This document shows positions 32,255 through 39,885 of a stretch of 64,000 nt of DNA, piece after piece. This DNA comes from JBBRHQ01 sp963840235 (GTDB taxonomy: Bacteria; Actinomycetota; Thermoleophilia; Solirubrobacterales; 70-9), in the NCBI GenBank assembly GCA_963840235.1, contig CAWIYC010000003.1:434001-498000 (forward strand), in the 5' to 3' direction. Position 1 is the stretch's first letter. Every line of letters begins with the position of its first letter. The position numbers and the translations under genes are program-made. Under the pieces are notes generated by a model. The model searched no databases and had not been told where the DNA came from. It saw only the letters and a list, made by a program, of their open reading frames with translations.

Positions 32255-33378
32255 CCGGGCCAGACGCCGGGCCGGAAACGGCTGCAGCGACGCGACTTGA
32301 TCGCGTCCGGGAATTGGAGCACTTCGCCCTCGAGCGCTTGCCGGCGCTGCAGCTCAGCGACGGCGCCTTCTGCCACCAGGTTTCGGCCGAGGGGAACGGC
32401 AGGCCCGAGGGCCGCTCGGTGCGGTACACGCTGATCGTCCTGATCGGGCTGCTCCGCGCCGAGGAGCACGACTTCGAGCACCCGTTCCACACCGGCGGGA
32501 TCCGTGCCCGGATCGAGGCCGACCTCTCCTCGGAAGCGGTGACGCCGGGGGACCTGGGGCTGGCGCTGTGGGCGGACTCGCGGATGGCGGCGAGCTGGGT
32601 CGGCAACCTGGTGGCGGCGCTGCGCCGGTCCCCGGCTGGATCGTCGAAGATCGCCTCGCTGGCGAGCATGGAAGTCGCCTGGATCCTCACCGGGCTGGTC
32701 GAGGCCGGGGTCCGTGTCGATCTCGGCGAGGGGGAGGACCTGCTTGCGGCCGTCCGTGCACAGCTGCTCGAGCGGCGCCCCGGTGGGCACCTGGTGGCCC
32801 ACGTCGCCCGCGGGCCGCGCAAGCGCCTGCCCCATTTCGCCGATCAGGTCTACAGCCTGCTGGCACTGTCGCAACTGGCCCGCGTCCGCGAGGACGAGGA
32901 GGCGCTGGATGCTGCCCTCTCCTTGGGGCGGAAGCTGGTCGAGCTGCAGATGCCCAGCGGCGCCTGGCCCTGGATCTCCGACCCGCTCCGCGGCACCGTG
33001 GTCGAGCCCTACGAGATCTACTCGGTCCACCAGGACTCGATGGCGATGATCGGCCTGCACAATCTCAGCCAGGCAAGCGGCGACCCCTCGTTCCGCGCGG
33101 CTGCGGTGCGCGGCCTGGACTGGAATTTCGGCGAGAACGAGCTCGGGGCGCAGATGTTCGACCCCGGCGCCGGAATGATCTACCGTTCGATCCGCCGCAA
33201 GCAGCGCTTCGCCCGCGCCACCCAGGCGCGCAACGCCGCCGCAGCCTACGCTCACGCCAAGCCCCGGCTGGCAGCGGCCAGCCGGCTCGAGGTCAACCGC
33301 ACCATGCGGCCCTACCACCTGGGTTGGATCCTCGAGGCCTGGGCCGGCAAAGAGGAGCTCGCGACCGAAGGCTCCTAA
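32251..33378 (+). CDS. Alpha/alpha-toroid (prenyltransferase/squalene-cyclase-like) protein
   Basis: A 375-residue, all-helical protein with (alpha/alpha)-toroid periodicity. One QxxxGxW motif is evident (QMPSGAWPW, about residue 236), preceded by HFADQVYSLLALSQLARV. No DxDD or other cyclase acid motif is seen. There is no signal peptide. Similar toroids occur beside polysaccharide genes. Coupling to the acetyltransferase-like gene suggests processing of a common glycan or lipid. The function is unknown. Confidence 0.6.
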   Translation: MTGPDAGPETAAATRLDRVRELEHFALERLPALQLSDGAFCHQVSAEGNGRPEGRSVRYTLIVLIGLLRAEEHDFEHPFHTGGIRARIEADLSSEAVTPGDLGLALWADSRMAASWVGNLVAALRRSPAGSSKIASLASMEVAWILTGLVEAGVRVDLGEGEDLLAAVRAQLLERRPGGHLVAHVARGPRKRLPHFADQVYSLLALSQLARVREDEEALDAALSLGRKLVELQMPSGAWPWISDPLRGTVVEPYEIYSVHQDSMAMIGLHNLSQASGDPSFRAAAVRGLDWNFGENELGAQMFDPGAGMIYRSIRRKQRFARATQARNAAAAYAHAKPRLAAASRLEVNRTMRPYHLGWILEAWAGKEELATEGS

Positions 33379-33388
33379 GGCGGCGGGC

Positions 33389-34309
33389 TCAGCGGGGCCT
33401 GACCACGGTGAAGCTGCGCACGGCCGGGGAAGGATCGGTACTGCCCGCCTTGATCGCCCTGACCTGGAAGCTGTGGGCCCCGAAGCCGAGCCGGCCGAAG
33501 GTCTTGGGCGAGCTGCAGGGCACTAACGGCCGCCGGTCGAGCCTGCAGCGGAAGCGGGAGCCCGCCAGGCTCGAGGAGAAGCGGAAGGTGGGGGTCCGGT
33601 CCCTGGTCTTGCCCTTCGGCCCCGCAGTGATCGAGGTCTGCGGCTTTGGAGGGGGCGGACAGGCATGCTCGCTCGGTGGTGTCGCGTTGCCGCGCGGAGC
33701 GGGAGAGACCTCGGAGAAGTCGGCGGCGCTCGAGTTGGTGTCGTCGCCGGATTCGAGCAGGCTCGCACAGCCGGCGGAGATCGAGCGGGTCAGGGCCTTG
33801 CCCTCGGCGATGCCGCCGGGGGAGGCGTTGGGGGCGCTGGGCGAGGGCAGGCCGCCCACGGGGGGCGTGAACGAGCCCCACGAGACGCAATCCACGGGGA
33901 CACCGTCCGGGTAGCAGACCGCGCCGCCCGCCGGGCTGAGATCGAGGGCGGCGTCGGAGAAGTCGGCCCCCGGGCCGCCGGGGAAGGCTGCGGCGTAGCC
34001 GCTGCCGCCTAGCAGGATCGTCGACTGGTTTGCGCCGGCCCCGAGGGTGGCGTTCATTGTGATAGTCGCGGTCAGCGACCCGCCGGCGCCATAGAGAGTG
34101 ACCTCACGGCCGTTGACGAAGTTCTGCCCCGAGGCGGTCATCTGCAGGACCACATAGTCGGAGTTGGGGGCGGCGGCACTTCCCGGATAGACCTCACGGA
34201 TCTTCATCAGGTGGAAGGTGGCCGAGGCGGGCGCCGCAAGCACCGCCGCTGACAGGGCCAGGCATCCTGCCAGCAGGCACGCAAGGCGTCTTGCTTCCCG
34301 TGGGACCAC
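33389..34309 (-). CDS. Secreted lamin-tail-like protein with C-terminal Ig-like domain
   Basis: 306 residues from GTG 34309. The signal peptide ends near APASATF. The first domain (about 32-180) resembles bacterial lamin-tail domains: MKIREVYPGSAAAPNSDYVV, then VNGREVTLYGAGGS. A Pro-rich linker leads to a C-terminal domain (about 230-306) of the actinobacterial Ig-like type: TPTFRFSSSLAGSRFRCRLD, PC-x-SP and GAHSFQVRAIKAGSTDPSPA. It is probably a surface-exposed adhesion or structural protein. It is divergent from ispG with 55 nt between starts. Confidence 0.65.
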   Translation of the reverse strand: MVPREARRLACLLAGCLALSAAVLAAPASATFHLMKIREVYPGSAAAPNSDYVVLQMTASGQNFVNGREVTLYGAGGSLTATITMNATLGAGANQSTILLGGSGYAAAFPGGPGADFSDAALDLSPAGGAVCYPDGVPVDCVSWGSFTPPVGGLPSPSAPNASPGGIAEGKALTRSISAGCASLLESGDDTNSSAADFSEVSPAPRGNATPPSEHACPPPPKPQTSITAGPKGKTRDRTPTFRFSSSLAGSRFRCRLDRRPLVPCSSPKTFGRLGFGAHSFQVRAIKAGSTDPSPAVRSFTVVRPR

Positions 34310-34352
34310 TGCCCCTAGTACGGGGAGAACCCGGCTCAGGTTCAACCGCAGG

Positions 34353-34358
34353 TACCCT
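34353..34358 (+). promoter_or_regulatory. -10 hexamer TACCCT, leaderless promoter of ispG
   Basis: Six bases separate it from GTG 34365, placing the predicted +1 exactly on the start codon. It supports this GTG over longer upstream alternatives. Confidence 0.5.
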
Positions 34359-34364
34359 TGGGCC

Positions 34365-35618
34365 GTGGCATCGAAGCGGCAGATATTCGTCGGCGGTGTG
34401 CCGATCGGCGGCGGTGCCCCGGTCGTCGTGCAGACGATGACCAAGACCGAGACGGCCAATCTCGAGGCGACGATGGAGCAGATCCGCAAGGTCGCAGACG
34501 CCGGAGCCGACCTGGTGCGGGTCGCGGTCCCCCGCGACGAAGACGTCGAAGCGCTGAAGACGATCGTCGCCGACTCGCCGATCCCGGTGATCGCGGACAT
34601 CCACTTCAACCACACCCTGGCGCTGAAGGCGATCGACGCCGGCGCCCACTGCATCCGGCTCAACCCGGGCAACATCGGCGGCCGCGAGAAGGTCGCCGAG
34701 GTCGCCGAGCGCGCCAACGCGGCCGCGGTGCCGATGCGGATCGGGGTCAACTCCGGCTCGCTGCCAAAGCACCTGCACGCGCTCGAGCGCGAGGCGCCGG
34801 TCGAGGCCCTGGTCACCGCCGCGGTCGAGTTCGTCGAGCTGATGGAGAGCCTCGAGTTCGAGAACTTCAAGATCTCGATCAAATCGACCAACGTCCCCAA
34901 CACGATTGCCGCCAACCGGCTGCTCGCGGAGAAGGTGCCCTACCCGATCCACCTCGGCATCACCGAGGCGGGCACGAGATGGTCCGGTTCGCTCAAGTCC
35001 GCGGTCGGCCTCGGGACGCTGCTGGCGGACGGGGTCGGCGACACGATCCGGATCAGCCTCTCGACCTTCCACGCCGAGGAGGAGGTCAAGGTCGCCTGGG
35101 AGATCCTCAAGGCACTGCAGCTGCGCGAGCGGGGACCGGTGCTGATCGCCTGTCCGACCTGCGGCCGGCTCCAGTTCGACATGGACTCCGTCGTCGCCGA
35201 GATCGAGCAGCGGTTGGAGTCCTACACCGAGCCGATCGAGGTCGCGGTCCTCGGCTGCGCGGTGAACGGGATCGGCGAGGCCTCGCACGCCGACTTCGGC
35301 ATCACCGGCGCCAAGAACGAGGGGCTGATATTCGCCGGCGGCAAGCCCTTGCGAAAAGTTCCCCAGGCGGAGCTGGTCGATCGCCTGTTCGAGGAGATCG
35401 ACCGCTCGCTCGACCGCGGCAGGGTCCAGGCCGACGAGGCCGAGGTCCGAGAGGGCGCCGAGTGGCTGGCGAAGATCGAGAAGGAGAACGCCGGCGACCT
35501 GACGCCGGAGAAGATCGCGCAGATGGAGCACGAGGCCGCCCAGCGCGGCGAGTCCGACCGGGTACTCCTCGACGAGGAGGCGTCTCCGACAGCTGGGCGC
35601 CGTTTCACACGGGCCTGA
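34365..35618 (+). CDS. ispG: 4-hydroxy-3-methylbut-2-enyl diphosphate synthase
   Basis: A 417-residue [4Fe-4S] enzyme of the MEP pathway (MEcPP to HMBPP). Cluster ligands are in IACPTCGRLQFD and VAVLGCAVNGIGEA. The TIM-barrel half has VQTMTKTETANLEATMEQI, ADIHFNHTLALKAI, IRLNPGNIGG and GVNSGSLPKHL. It is about 40 residues longer than the E. coli enzyme because of a charged C-terminal tail. A structured gap then leads to proS. Confidence 0.96.
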   Translation: MASKRQIFVGGVPIGGGAPVVVQTMTKTETANLEATMEQIRKVADAGADLVRVAVPRDEDVEALKTIVADSPIPVIADIHFNHTLALKAIDAGAHCIRLNPGNIGGREKVAEVAERANAAAVPMRIGVNSGSLPKHLHALEREAPVEALVTAAVEFVELMESLEFENFKISIKSTNVPNTIAANRLLAEKVPYPIHLGITEAGTRWSGSLKSAVGLGTLLADGVGDTIRISLSTFHAEEEVKVAWEILKALQLRERGPVLIACPTCGRLQFDMDSVVAEIEQRLESYTEPIEVAVLGCAVNGIGEASHADFGITGAKNEGLIFAGGKPLRKVPQAELVDRLFEEIDRSLDRGRVQADEAEVREGAEWLAKIEKENAGDLTPEKIAQMEHEAAQRGESDRVLLDEEASPTAGRRFTRA

Positions 35619-35633
35619 TTCGGAGCCGGCCGC

Positions 35634-35742
35634 CGGTCCCCCGCCTCACTCAAACTGCTCGGCAGTTACAAGCCGTTCGACGGGGGACCGACACCCATCT
35701 GGGCAACTAGCCACGCAAACGGCCACCGGTCCTTTCGACCGG
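35634..35742 (+). other. Structured ispG-proS intergenic RNA candidate
   Basis: Outer 10-bp stem 35634-35643/35681-35690 encloses a 6-bp stem 35653-35658/35662-35667. A second 6-bp hairpin is at 35726-35731/35737-35742. A TAGGTT hexamer (35765-35770) then predicts a proS transcript with a leader of about 3 nt, so the structures may belong to the ispG 3' end (terminator) and not to a proS leader. No T-box sequence (TGGNACCGCG) was found. Confidence 0.45.
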
Positions 35743-35779
35743 AGCGACAGAGGAGCGGAACGTCTAGGTTTGTTCGCCG

Positions 35780-37468
35780 ATGTCGCGCGTATCGCAGATG
35801 TTCTGGCCGACGGTCAAGGATCCGCCGGCCGACGCCGAGGCGATCAGCCACAAGCTGATGGTCCGGGCCGGGCTGATCCGCCAGCTCGGCGCCGGGCTCT
35901 GGACCTACCTCCCGGCCGGGTGGCGGGTCCACCGCAAGGTCGAGGCGATCATCCGCTTCGAGATGGACGCGATCGGCGGCCAGGAGATGCTGATGCCGGT
36001 CCTGCAACCGGCAGAGCTGTGGAAGGAGACCGGCCGTTACGGGCTCGACATCCAATTCCGCCTCGAGGACCGCAAGGGCTCGGAGATGGTGCTGGCGATG
36101 ACCCACGAGGAGTGCCTGACGTTCCACGTCGCCCGCGAGGTCCGCTCCTACCGCGACCTGCCGCTGATCCTCTACCACCTCCAGATCAAGGAGCGCGACG
36201 AGCCGCGCCCCCGCGCCGGGGTCCTGCGCTCGCGCGAGTTCGTGATGAAGGACTCCTACTCCTTCGACCGCGACGCTGAGTCCTTCGAGCGCTCCTACGA
36301 ACTTCACATCGGCGCCTACGACCGAATTTTCGACCGTTGCCGGCTGGACTGGTACCGGGTCGAGTCCGATGTCGGGATGATGGGCGGGTCAGGCGCCCAC
36401 GAGTACATGGCGCCCTGCCGCGCGGGAGAGGACAGCATCGCCCTGGCATCCCCGAATTACGCGGCCAACGTCGAGGTGGCCTCGGCGACACCGCAGCCGG
36501 TGAAACTGCCACCCGCGCTCGATTCCCCCGAGCCGGTGCCGACGCCCGGCCTGAAGACGGTCGATGAGGTCGCCTCGTCGCTCGGCCTGCCCGCCGGGGC
36601 GCTGCTGAAGTCTCTGCCGGTGGTGATCGACGACGAGCGCGGCTTCACCCTGATCCTGATTCGGGGGGATCACCGCCTGGGAGAGGTGAAGCTGAGAAAC
36701 GCGCTCGCAGCCGACTTCCGCCCTGCCGGCGAGGACGAGATCTCCGAACGCCTCGGCCCGGCCGGGTTCATCGGCCCGGTCGGCACCGACGTGGCCGTGA
36801 TAAAGGACGCCGCCATCGAGGGCGACTCCTACGTCACCGGCGCCAACCGGGTTGACGAGCACCTCCGCGGTGTCGCTCCAGGTCGTGACTTCGACTTCGT
36901 CGAGATGGACGTGCGGGCGGTGGAGGACGGCGACACCGCCGACGGTGTCGCAATAGAGATTCAGCCGGCGATCGAGATCGGAAACATCTTCAAGCTCGGC
37001 ACCCGCTACTCGGAGGCGCTGGGTGCCACCTTCCTCGACGAGGAGGGAGCCGAGCGCCCGATCGTCATGGGCAGCTACGGGATGGGCCCGGCGCGGATCG
37101 TCGCCGCCTCGATCGAGCAGCGCGCGGACGACAAGGGGATCGTCTGGCCGCGCTCGATCGCGCCCTGGGAAGTCCACCTGGTGTCCCTGGCCAAGGCCGG
37201 CGAGCCCGAGCGCGAGGCCGCCGACATCCTCTACGAGGAGCTGGAGAGTGCAGGCCTCGAGGTCCTCTACGACGACCGCGACGCCGGGGCGGGGGAGAAG
37301 CTGACCGACGCCGAGCTGCTCGGCTGTCCCCTGCGCCTGGTGGTCGGCCGCCGCGGTCTCGCAGACGGCATCGTCGAGGCGCAGGAGCGGGCAAGCGGCG
37401 CCGAGCACCGCCTGCCGGTTGCCGAGGCCTCCGCGACGGCGGCGGAGATTCTTCAGGCGATCGACTAG
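35780..37468 (+). CDS. proS: Proline-tRNA ligase (bacterial type with editing insertion)
   Basis: A 562-residue class II synthetase. Motif 2 region: RPRAGVLRSREFVMKDSYSF. Motif 3: GSYGMGPARIVAASIEQ. The YbaK-like editing insertion between them spans about residues 235-385 (ALLKSLPVVIDDERGF; RGDHRLGEVKLRNAL). The C-terminal anticodon domain includes VLYDDRDAGAGEKLTDAEL. It charges tRNA-Pro and edits Ala-tRNA-Pro. It is followed after 14 nt by pgsA. Confidence 0.97.
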   Translation: MSRVSQMFWPTVKDPPADAEAISHKLMVRAGLIRQLGAGLWTYLPAGWRVHRKVEAIIRFEMDAIGGQEMLMPVLQPAELWKETGRYGLDIQFRLEDRKGSEMVLAMTHEECLTFHVAREVRSYRDLPLILYHLQIKERDEPRPRAGVLRSREFVMKDSYSFDRDAESFERSYELHIGAYDRIFDRCRLDWYRVESDVGMMGGSGAHEYMAPCRAGEDSIALASPNYAANVEVASATPQPVKLPPALDSPEPVPTPGLKTVDEVASSLGLPAGALLKSLPVVIDDERGFTLILIRGDHRLGEVKLRNALAADFRPAGEDEISERLGPAGFIGPVGTDVAVIKDAAIEGDSYVTGANRVDEHLRGVAPGRDFDFVEMDVRAVEDGDTADGVAIEIQPAIEIGNIFKLGTRYSEALGATFLDEEGAERPIVMGSYGMGPARIVAASIEQRADDKGIVWPRSIAPWEVHLVSLAKAGEPEREAADILYEELESAGLEVLYDDRDAGAGEKLTDAELLGCPLRLVVGRRGLADGIVEAQERASGAEHRLPVAEASATAAEILQAID

Positions 37469-37482
37469 GGCATCAGATCCCG

Positions 37483-38238
37483 ATGACTCAGCAGAGTGGG
37501 CACCAGCGCGACACGCCCAAACGAACCCCGGCTGCGCCGGGATCACCGGTCGCTGACGCTCCCTCGGAGGACGTGTCGGGCGATGAATTCGTCCCCTTCG
37601 GGAAGGGCCGGGTGAGAAGGCTCTTCGGCCTCGATCGCACCGGGCCGGAACCGGAGCAGACGCGAAAGGGCGAGCCGCTGAGGCCGCTCACCCTCCCCAA
37701 CATGGTCGGTTTCATCCGCCTGGCGGCGGTTCCGCTGTTCCTCTATCTGGCCTTCTCCTCCGACGACGGCCGCAGCGCCCCGGCCGCGATCGTCTTCCTG
37801 GCGATCTCGCTCGGCGACTACCTCGATGGCTTCCTCGCCCGGGTCACGGGCCAGTACAGCCGCATGGGCGCCATTCTCGACCCGGTCGTCGATCGCCTCA
37901 CGATCGTCTCCGGCGCGATCGTCTGCTGGCATTTCGAACTTCTGCCGCGCTGGGCGCTCGCGGCCCTGGTCGTGCGCGAGATCATCACCCTGGGCCTGGC
38001 CCACTACGGGCTCCGCCACGGGGTGGACATCGAGGTCAACTGGCTCGGGCGGGTTGCGGTGTTCCCGATCATGGCGGCGATCTTCTTCTCGATGCTGTTC
38101 GGCGGCTGGCTGCCGACGACGTTGCTGATAGTCGGCCTGGTCCTCTCGATCCTGGCGACGATCCTCTACGCCCGGATGGGGCGCGACGCGGCGCGACGCC
38201 ACCGCGAGTGGCTGAAATCGAACCCTCACTCTCCATAA
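37483..38238 (+). CDS. pgsA: CDP-alcohol phosphatidyltransferase (PgsA-like)
   Basis: 251 residues: a polar N-terminal extension of about 70 residues, then about six helices. The CAPT motif is complete (LGDYLDGFLAR, then GAILDPVVDRL). It transfers a phosphatidyl group from CDP-DAG (made by CdsA) to an alcohol. Glycerol-3-phosphate is most likely, but inositol-phosphate or cardiolipin-type acceptors cannot be excluded. It is near garA as in Mycobacterium (pgsA2-garA region). Confidence 0.85.
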   Translation: MTQQSGHQRDTPKRTPAAPGSPVADAPSEDVSGDEFVPFGKGRVRRLFGLDRTGPEPEQTRKGEPLRPLTLPNMVGFIRLAAVPLFLYLAFSSDDGRSAPAAIVFLAISLGDYLDGFLARVTGQYSRMGAILDPVVDRLTIVSGAIVCWHFELLPRWALAALVVREIITLGLAHYGLRHGVDIEVNWLGRVAVFPIMAAIFFSMLFGGWLPTTLLIVGLVLSILATILYARMGRDAARRHREWLKSNPHSP

Positions 38239-38253
38239 ACCTTCAACCTTTGG

Positions 38254-38281
38254 TTGACCCTTTGGCGGAGGCGCCTATAAT
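38254..38281 (+). promoter_or_regulatory. Strong sigma-70-type promoter TTGACC-N16-TATAAT
   Basis: TTGACC (38254-38259) and TATAAT (38276-38281) are 16 bp apart; the expected start is near 38288. It is the most canonical promoter seen in the window, and drives the RsiG-like/garA/ftsR group with a 22-nt leader containing AAAGGAGTGAG. Confidence 0.8.
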
Positions 38282-38309
38282 CGGCCCAGACCGCCACCAA
38301 AGGAGTGAG

Positions 38310-38609
38310 ATGGAGGACACCTTTCCTGATCTCGGGTCCCTCAGCGACCCGGAGTTGAAGGCGCTTATCGAGAAGCTCACCGAGGAGGAGCAGGAGGTCT
38401 CATACCGGCGGCGCGTGCTGCACGGAAAGATCGACATTCTCAGAGCCGAGCTGGTCAACCGCCTGCGCCAGAAGCGCGAGCGGGGCGACTCCCTGATCTC
38501 AGGCGATGACGTCCGCCAGCTGACCGAGATCCTCGCCGGCAAGGCCCAGCCCGCGCCCGAAGAGGAAGCGCCCGAAGACGAAGCGCCCGAGAAGGACTCC
38601 GCCGCATAG
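38310..38609 (+). CDS. RsiG-like small coiled-coil protein, putative c-di-GMP-binding anti-sigma factor
   Basis: A 99-residue, mostly helical protein. Helix one holds Glu27, Ser31, Arg34, His38 and Asp42 (in EEQEVSYRRRVLHGKID), matching the RsiG c-di-GMP motif E-x3-S-x2-R-x3-[Q]-x3-D, with His in the Gln position. In Streptomyces, RsiG binds c-di-GMP through two copies of the motif and holds sigma WhiG; single-motif homodimeric relatives are known from Rubrobacter. One motif here predicts a homodimer. The C-terminus is Pro/Glu-rich. No WhiG-like sigma gene is in the window. The start is fixed by AAAGGAG. Confidence 0.68.
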   Translation: MEDTFPDLGSLSDPELKALIEKLTEEEQEVSYRRRVLHGKIDILRAELVNRLRQKRERGDSLISGDDVRQLTEILAGKAQPAPEEEAPEDEAPEKDSAA

Positions 38610-38621
38610 CGGCCCGCTGCG

Positions 38622-39092
38622 ATGGCCGTCCACTGTCCCGAGTGCGGTTTCGTCAACCCGGAGGGTGCGAACTACTGCCAGAAGTGCGGCGCCTACCTCA
38701 GCCGCCCCGAGGGCGGGGAGGAGCCGACGACGATGACCTATACCGTCGACGAGGCTGGCGAGATGCAGCCTGTCGACATCGACGAGGTCGTCGAGAAGGC
38801 CGGTGCGGCCCTGGTGATCCGTGCCGGCGGGGGCAGGGCCGGCGAGAGCTTCACCGTCACCGACGACCGCGTCAGCATCGGCCGCAGCCCCGACGCCGGG
38901 GTATTCCTCGACGACGTCACCGTTTCCCGCAACCATGCCCTCCTTGTCCGCCGGCGCGACGGCCTCTACGTCGACGATCTCGGCTCGCTCAACGGCACCT
39001 ATGTGAACCGGCGCCGGATCGAGTCACACAAGCTCGAGGACGGCGACGAGATCCAGGTTGGAAAGTACAAGCTCAGCTTCCTGGAGAAGTAG
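38622..39092 (+). CDS. garA: GarA/OdhI-type FHA protein with N-terminal zinc ribbon
   Basis: 156 residues. A four-Cys zinc ribbon (Cys5, 8, 19, 22) leads into a Thr pair (Thr36-Thr37 in EEPTTMTY) like the kinase-phosphorylated ETT site of GarA/OdhI. The FHA domain (about 62-156) is highly conserved: SIGRSPDAGVFLDDVTVSR, GSLNGTYVN, DGDEIQVGKYKLSFL. GarA restrains 2-oxoglutarate dehydrogenase and glutamate enzymes when unphosphorylated. Mycobacterial GarA lacks the zinc ribbon. The next gene encodes the same regulator type as in Mycobacterium (Rv1828). Confidence 0.87.
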   Translation: MAVHCPECGFVNPEGANYCQKCGAYLSRPEGGEEPTTMTYTVDEAGEMQPVDIDEVVEKAGAALVIRAGGGRAGESFTVTDDRVSIGRSPDAGVFLDDVTVSRNHALLVRRRDGLYVDDLGSLNGTYVNRRRIESHKLEDGDEIQVGKYKLSFLEK

Positions 39093-39866
39093 ATGGCGGT
39101 CTCCGGGGGACAGAGCGGAGTGGACGTGAGCGAGCGCGGCTCCCGCGCCCGCGACGGCGGCAACCGGCCCCAGCGCAAGGCTCTGACGATCGGTGCCGTC
39201 TGCAAGATCCTCGAGAGCGAGTTCGACGATATCTCGATCTCGAAGATCCGCTACCTCGAGGATCAGAAGCTGCTGACCCCGCGGCGCACGGCCGGTGGCT
39301 ACCGTCTCTACAGCCAGGCCGACGTCGAGCGCCTGAAGACAATCCTGCGGCTACAGCGCGACGAGTTCCTGCCGCTGCGGGTGATCCGCCAGGAACTCGC
39401 CTCGGGAGCGGAGATGCCCGATATCGCCGGCGAGCGGCGGCCCGGGGGCGGGGCAGTGCGGCGGGCGATCCTGGTCAACACCTCGAGCGCCTATCTGACC
39501 GTGGACGAGGTGGTCGAGGAGACCGGGGCCCGCGAGGAGCTGATCCGCGAGCTCGAGGACTTCGGCGTGGTCCAGCCCGAACAGCGCGACGGGCGAACCG
39601 TCTACGACGAGACCGACCGCGAGATCGTCCGCGCCGCCAACGAGCTCTCCCGCTTCGGCGTCGCCGCCCGCAACCTCAGGGTCTTCCGCTCCTCGGCCGA
39701 CCGCGAGGCGAACCTGCTGGAGGCCCTGCTCGGGCCCTCGCTGCGCTCTCGCAACCCTCAGCGGCGCAAGGAGGCCCTGGAGAGCCTCGAGAACCTGGCG
39801 GCGACCGCCAGCCACCTCAAGCACCTGCTGCTGGTCCGTGACCTGCGGCGGCTCGCGGGGAACTAG
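39093..39866 (+). CDS. ftsR: MerR-family regulator of FtsR/Rv1828 type
   Basis: 257 residues, starting at the base after the garA stop. The N-terminal MerR winged helix carries SISKIRYLEDQKLLTPRRT and GGYRLYSQADVERLKTIL. A second helical/winged module (about 120-190) has AYLTVDEVVEETGAREELI and RDGRTVYDETDREIV. This double-module layout and its position behind garA match mycobacterial Rv1828 and corynebacterial FtsR, an activator of ftsZ. The effector is unknown. Confidence 0.82.
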   Translation: MAVSGGQSGVDVSERGSRARDGGNRPQRKALTIGAVCKILESEFDDISISKIRYLEDQKLLTPRRTAGGYRLYSQADVERLKTILRLQRDEFLPLRVIRQELASGAEMPDIAGERRPGGGAVRRAILVNTSSAYLTVDEVVEETGAREELIRELEDFGVVQPEQRDGRTVYDETDREIVRAANELSRFGVAARNLRVFRSSADREANLLEALLGPSLRSRNPQRRKEALESLENLAATASHLKHLLLVRDLRRLAGN

Positions 39867-39885
39867 GCCCCGGCGGGCTCCGGCC

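Noticed and set aside
35619..35779. T-box riboswitch before proS
   Set aside because: No TGGNACCGCG antiterminator sequence or specifier loop could be found, and the -10 hexamer lies almost at the ATG.
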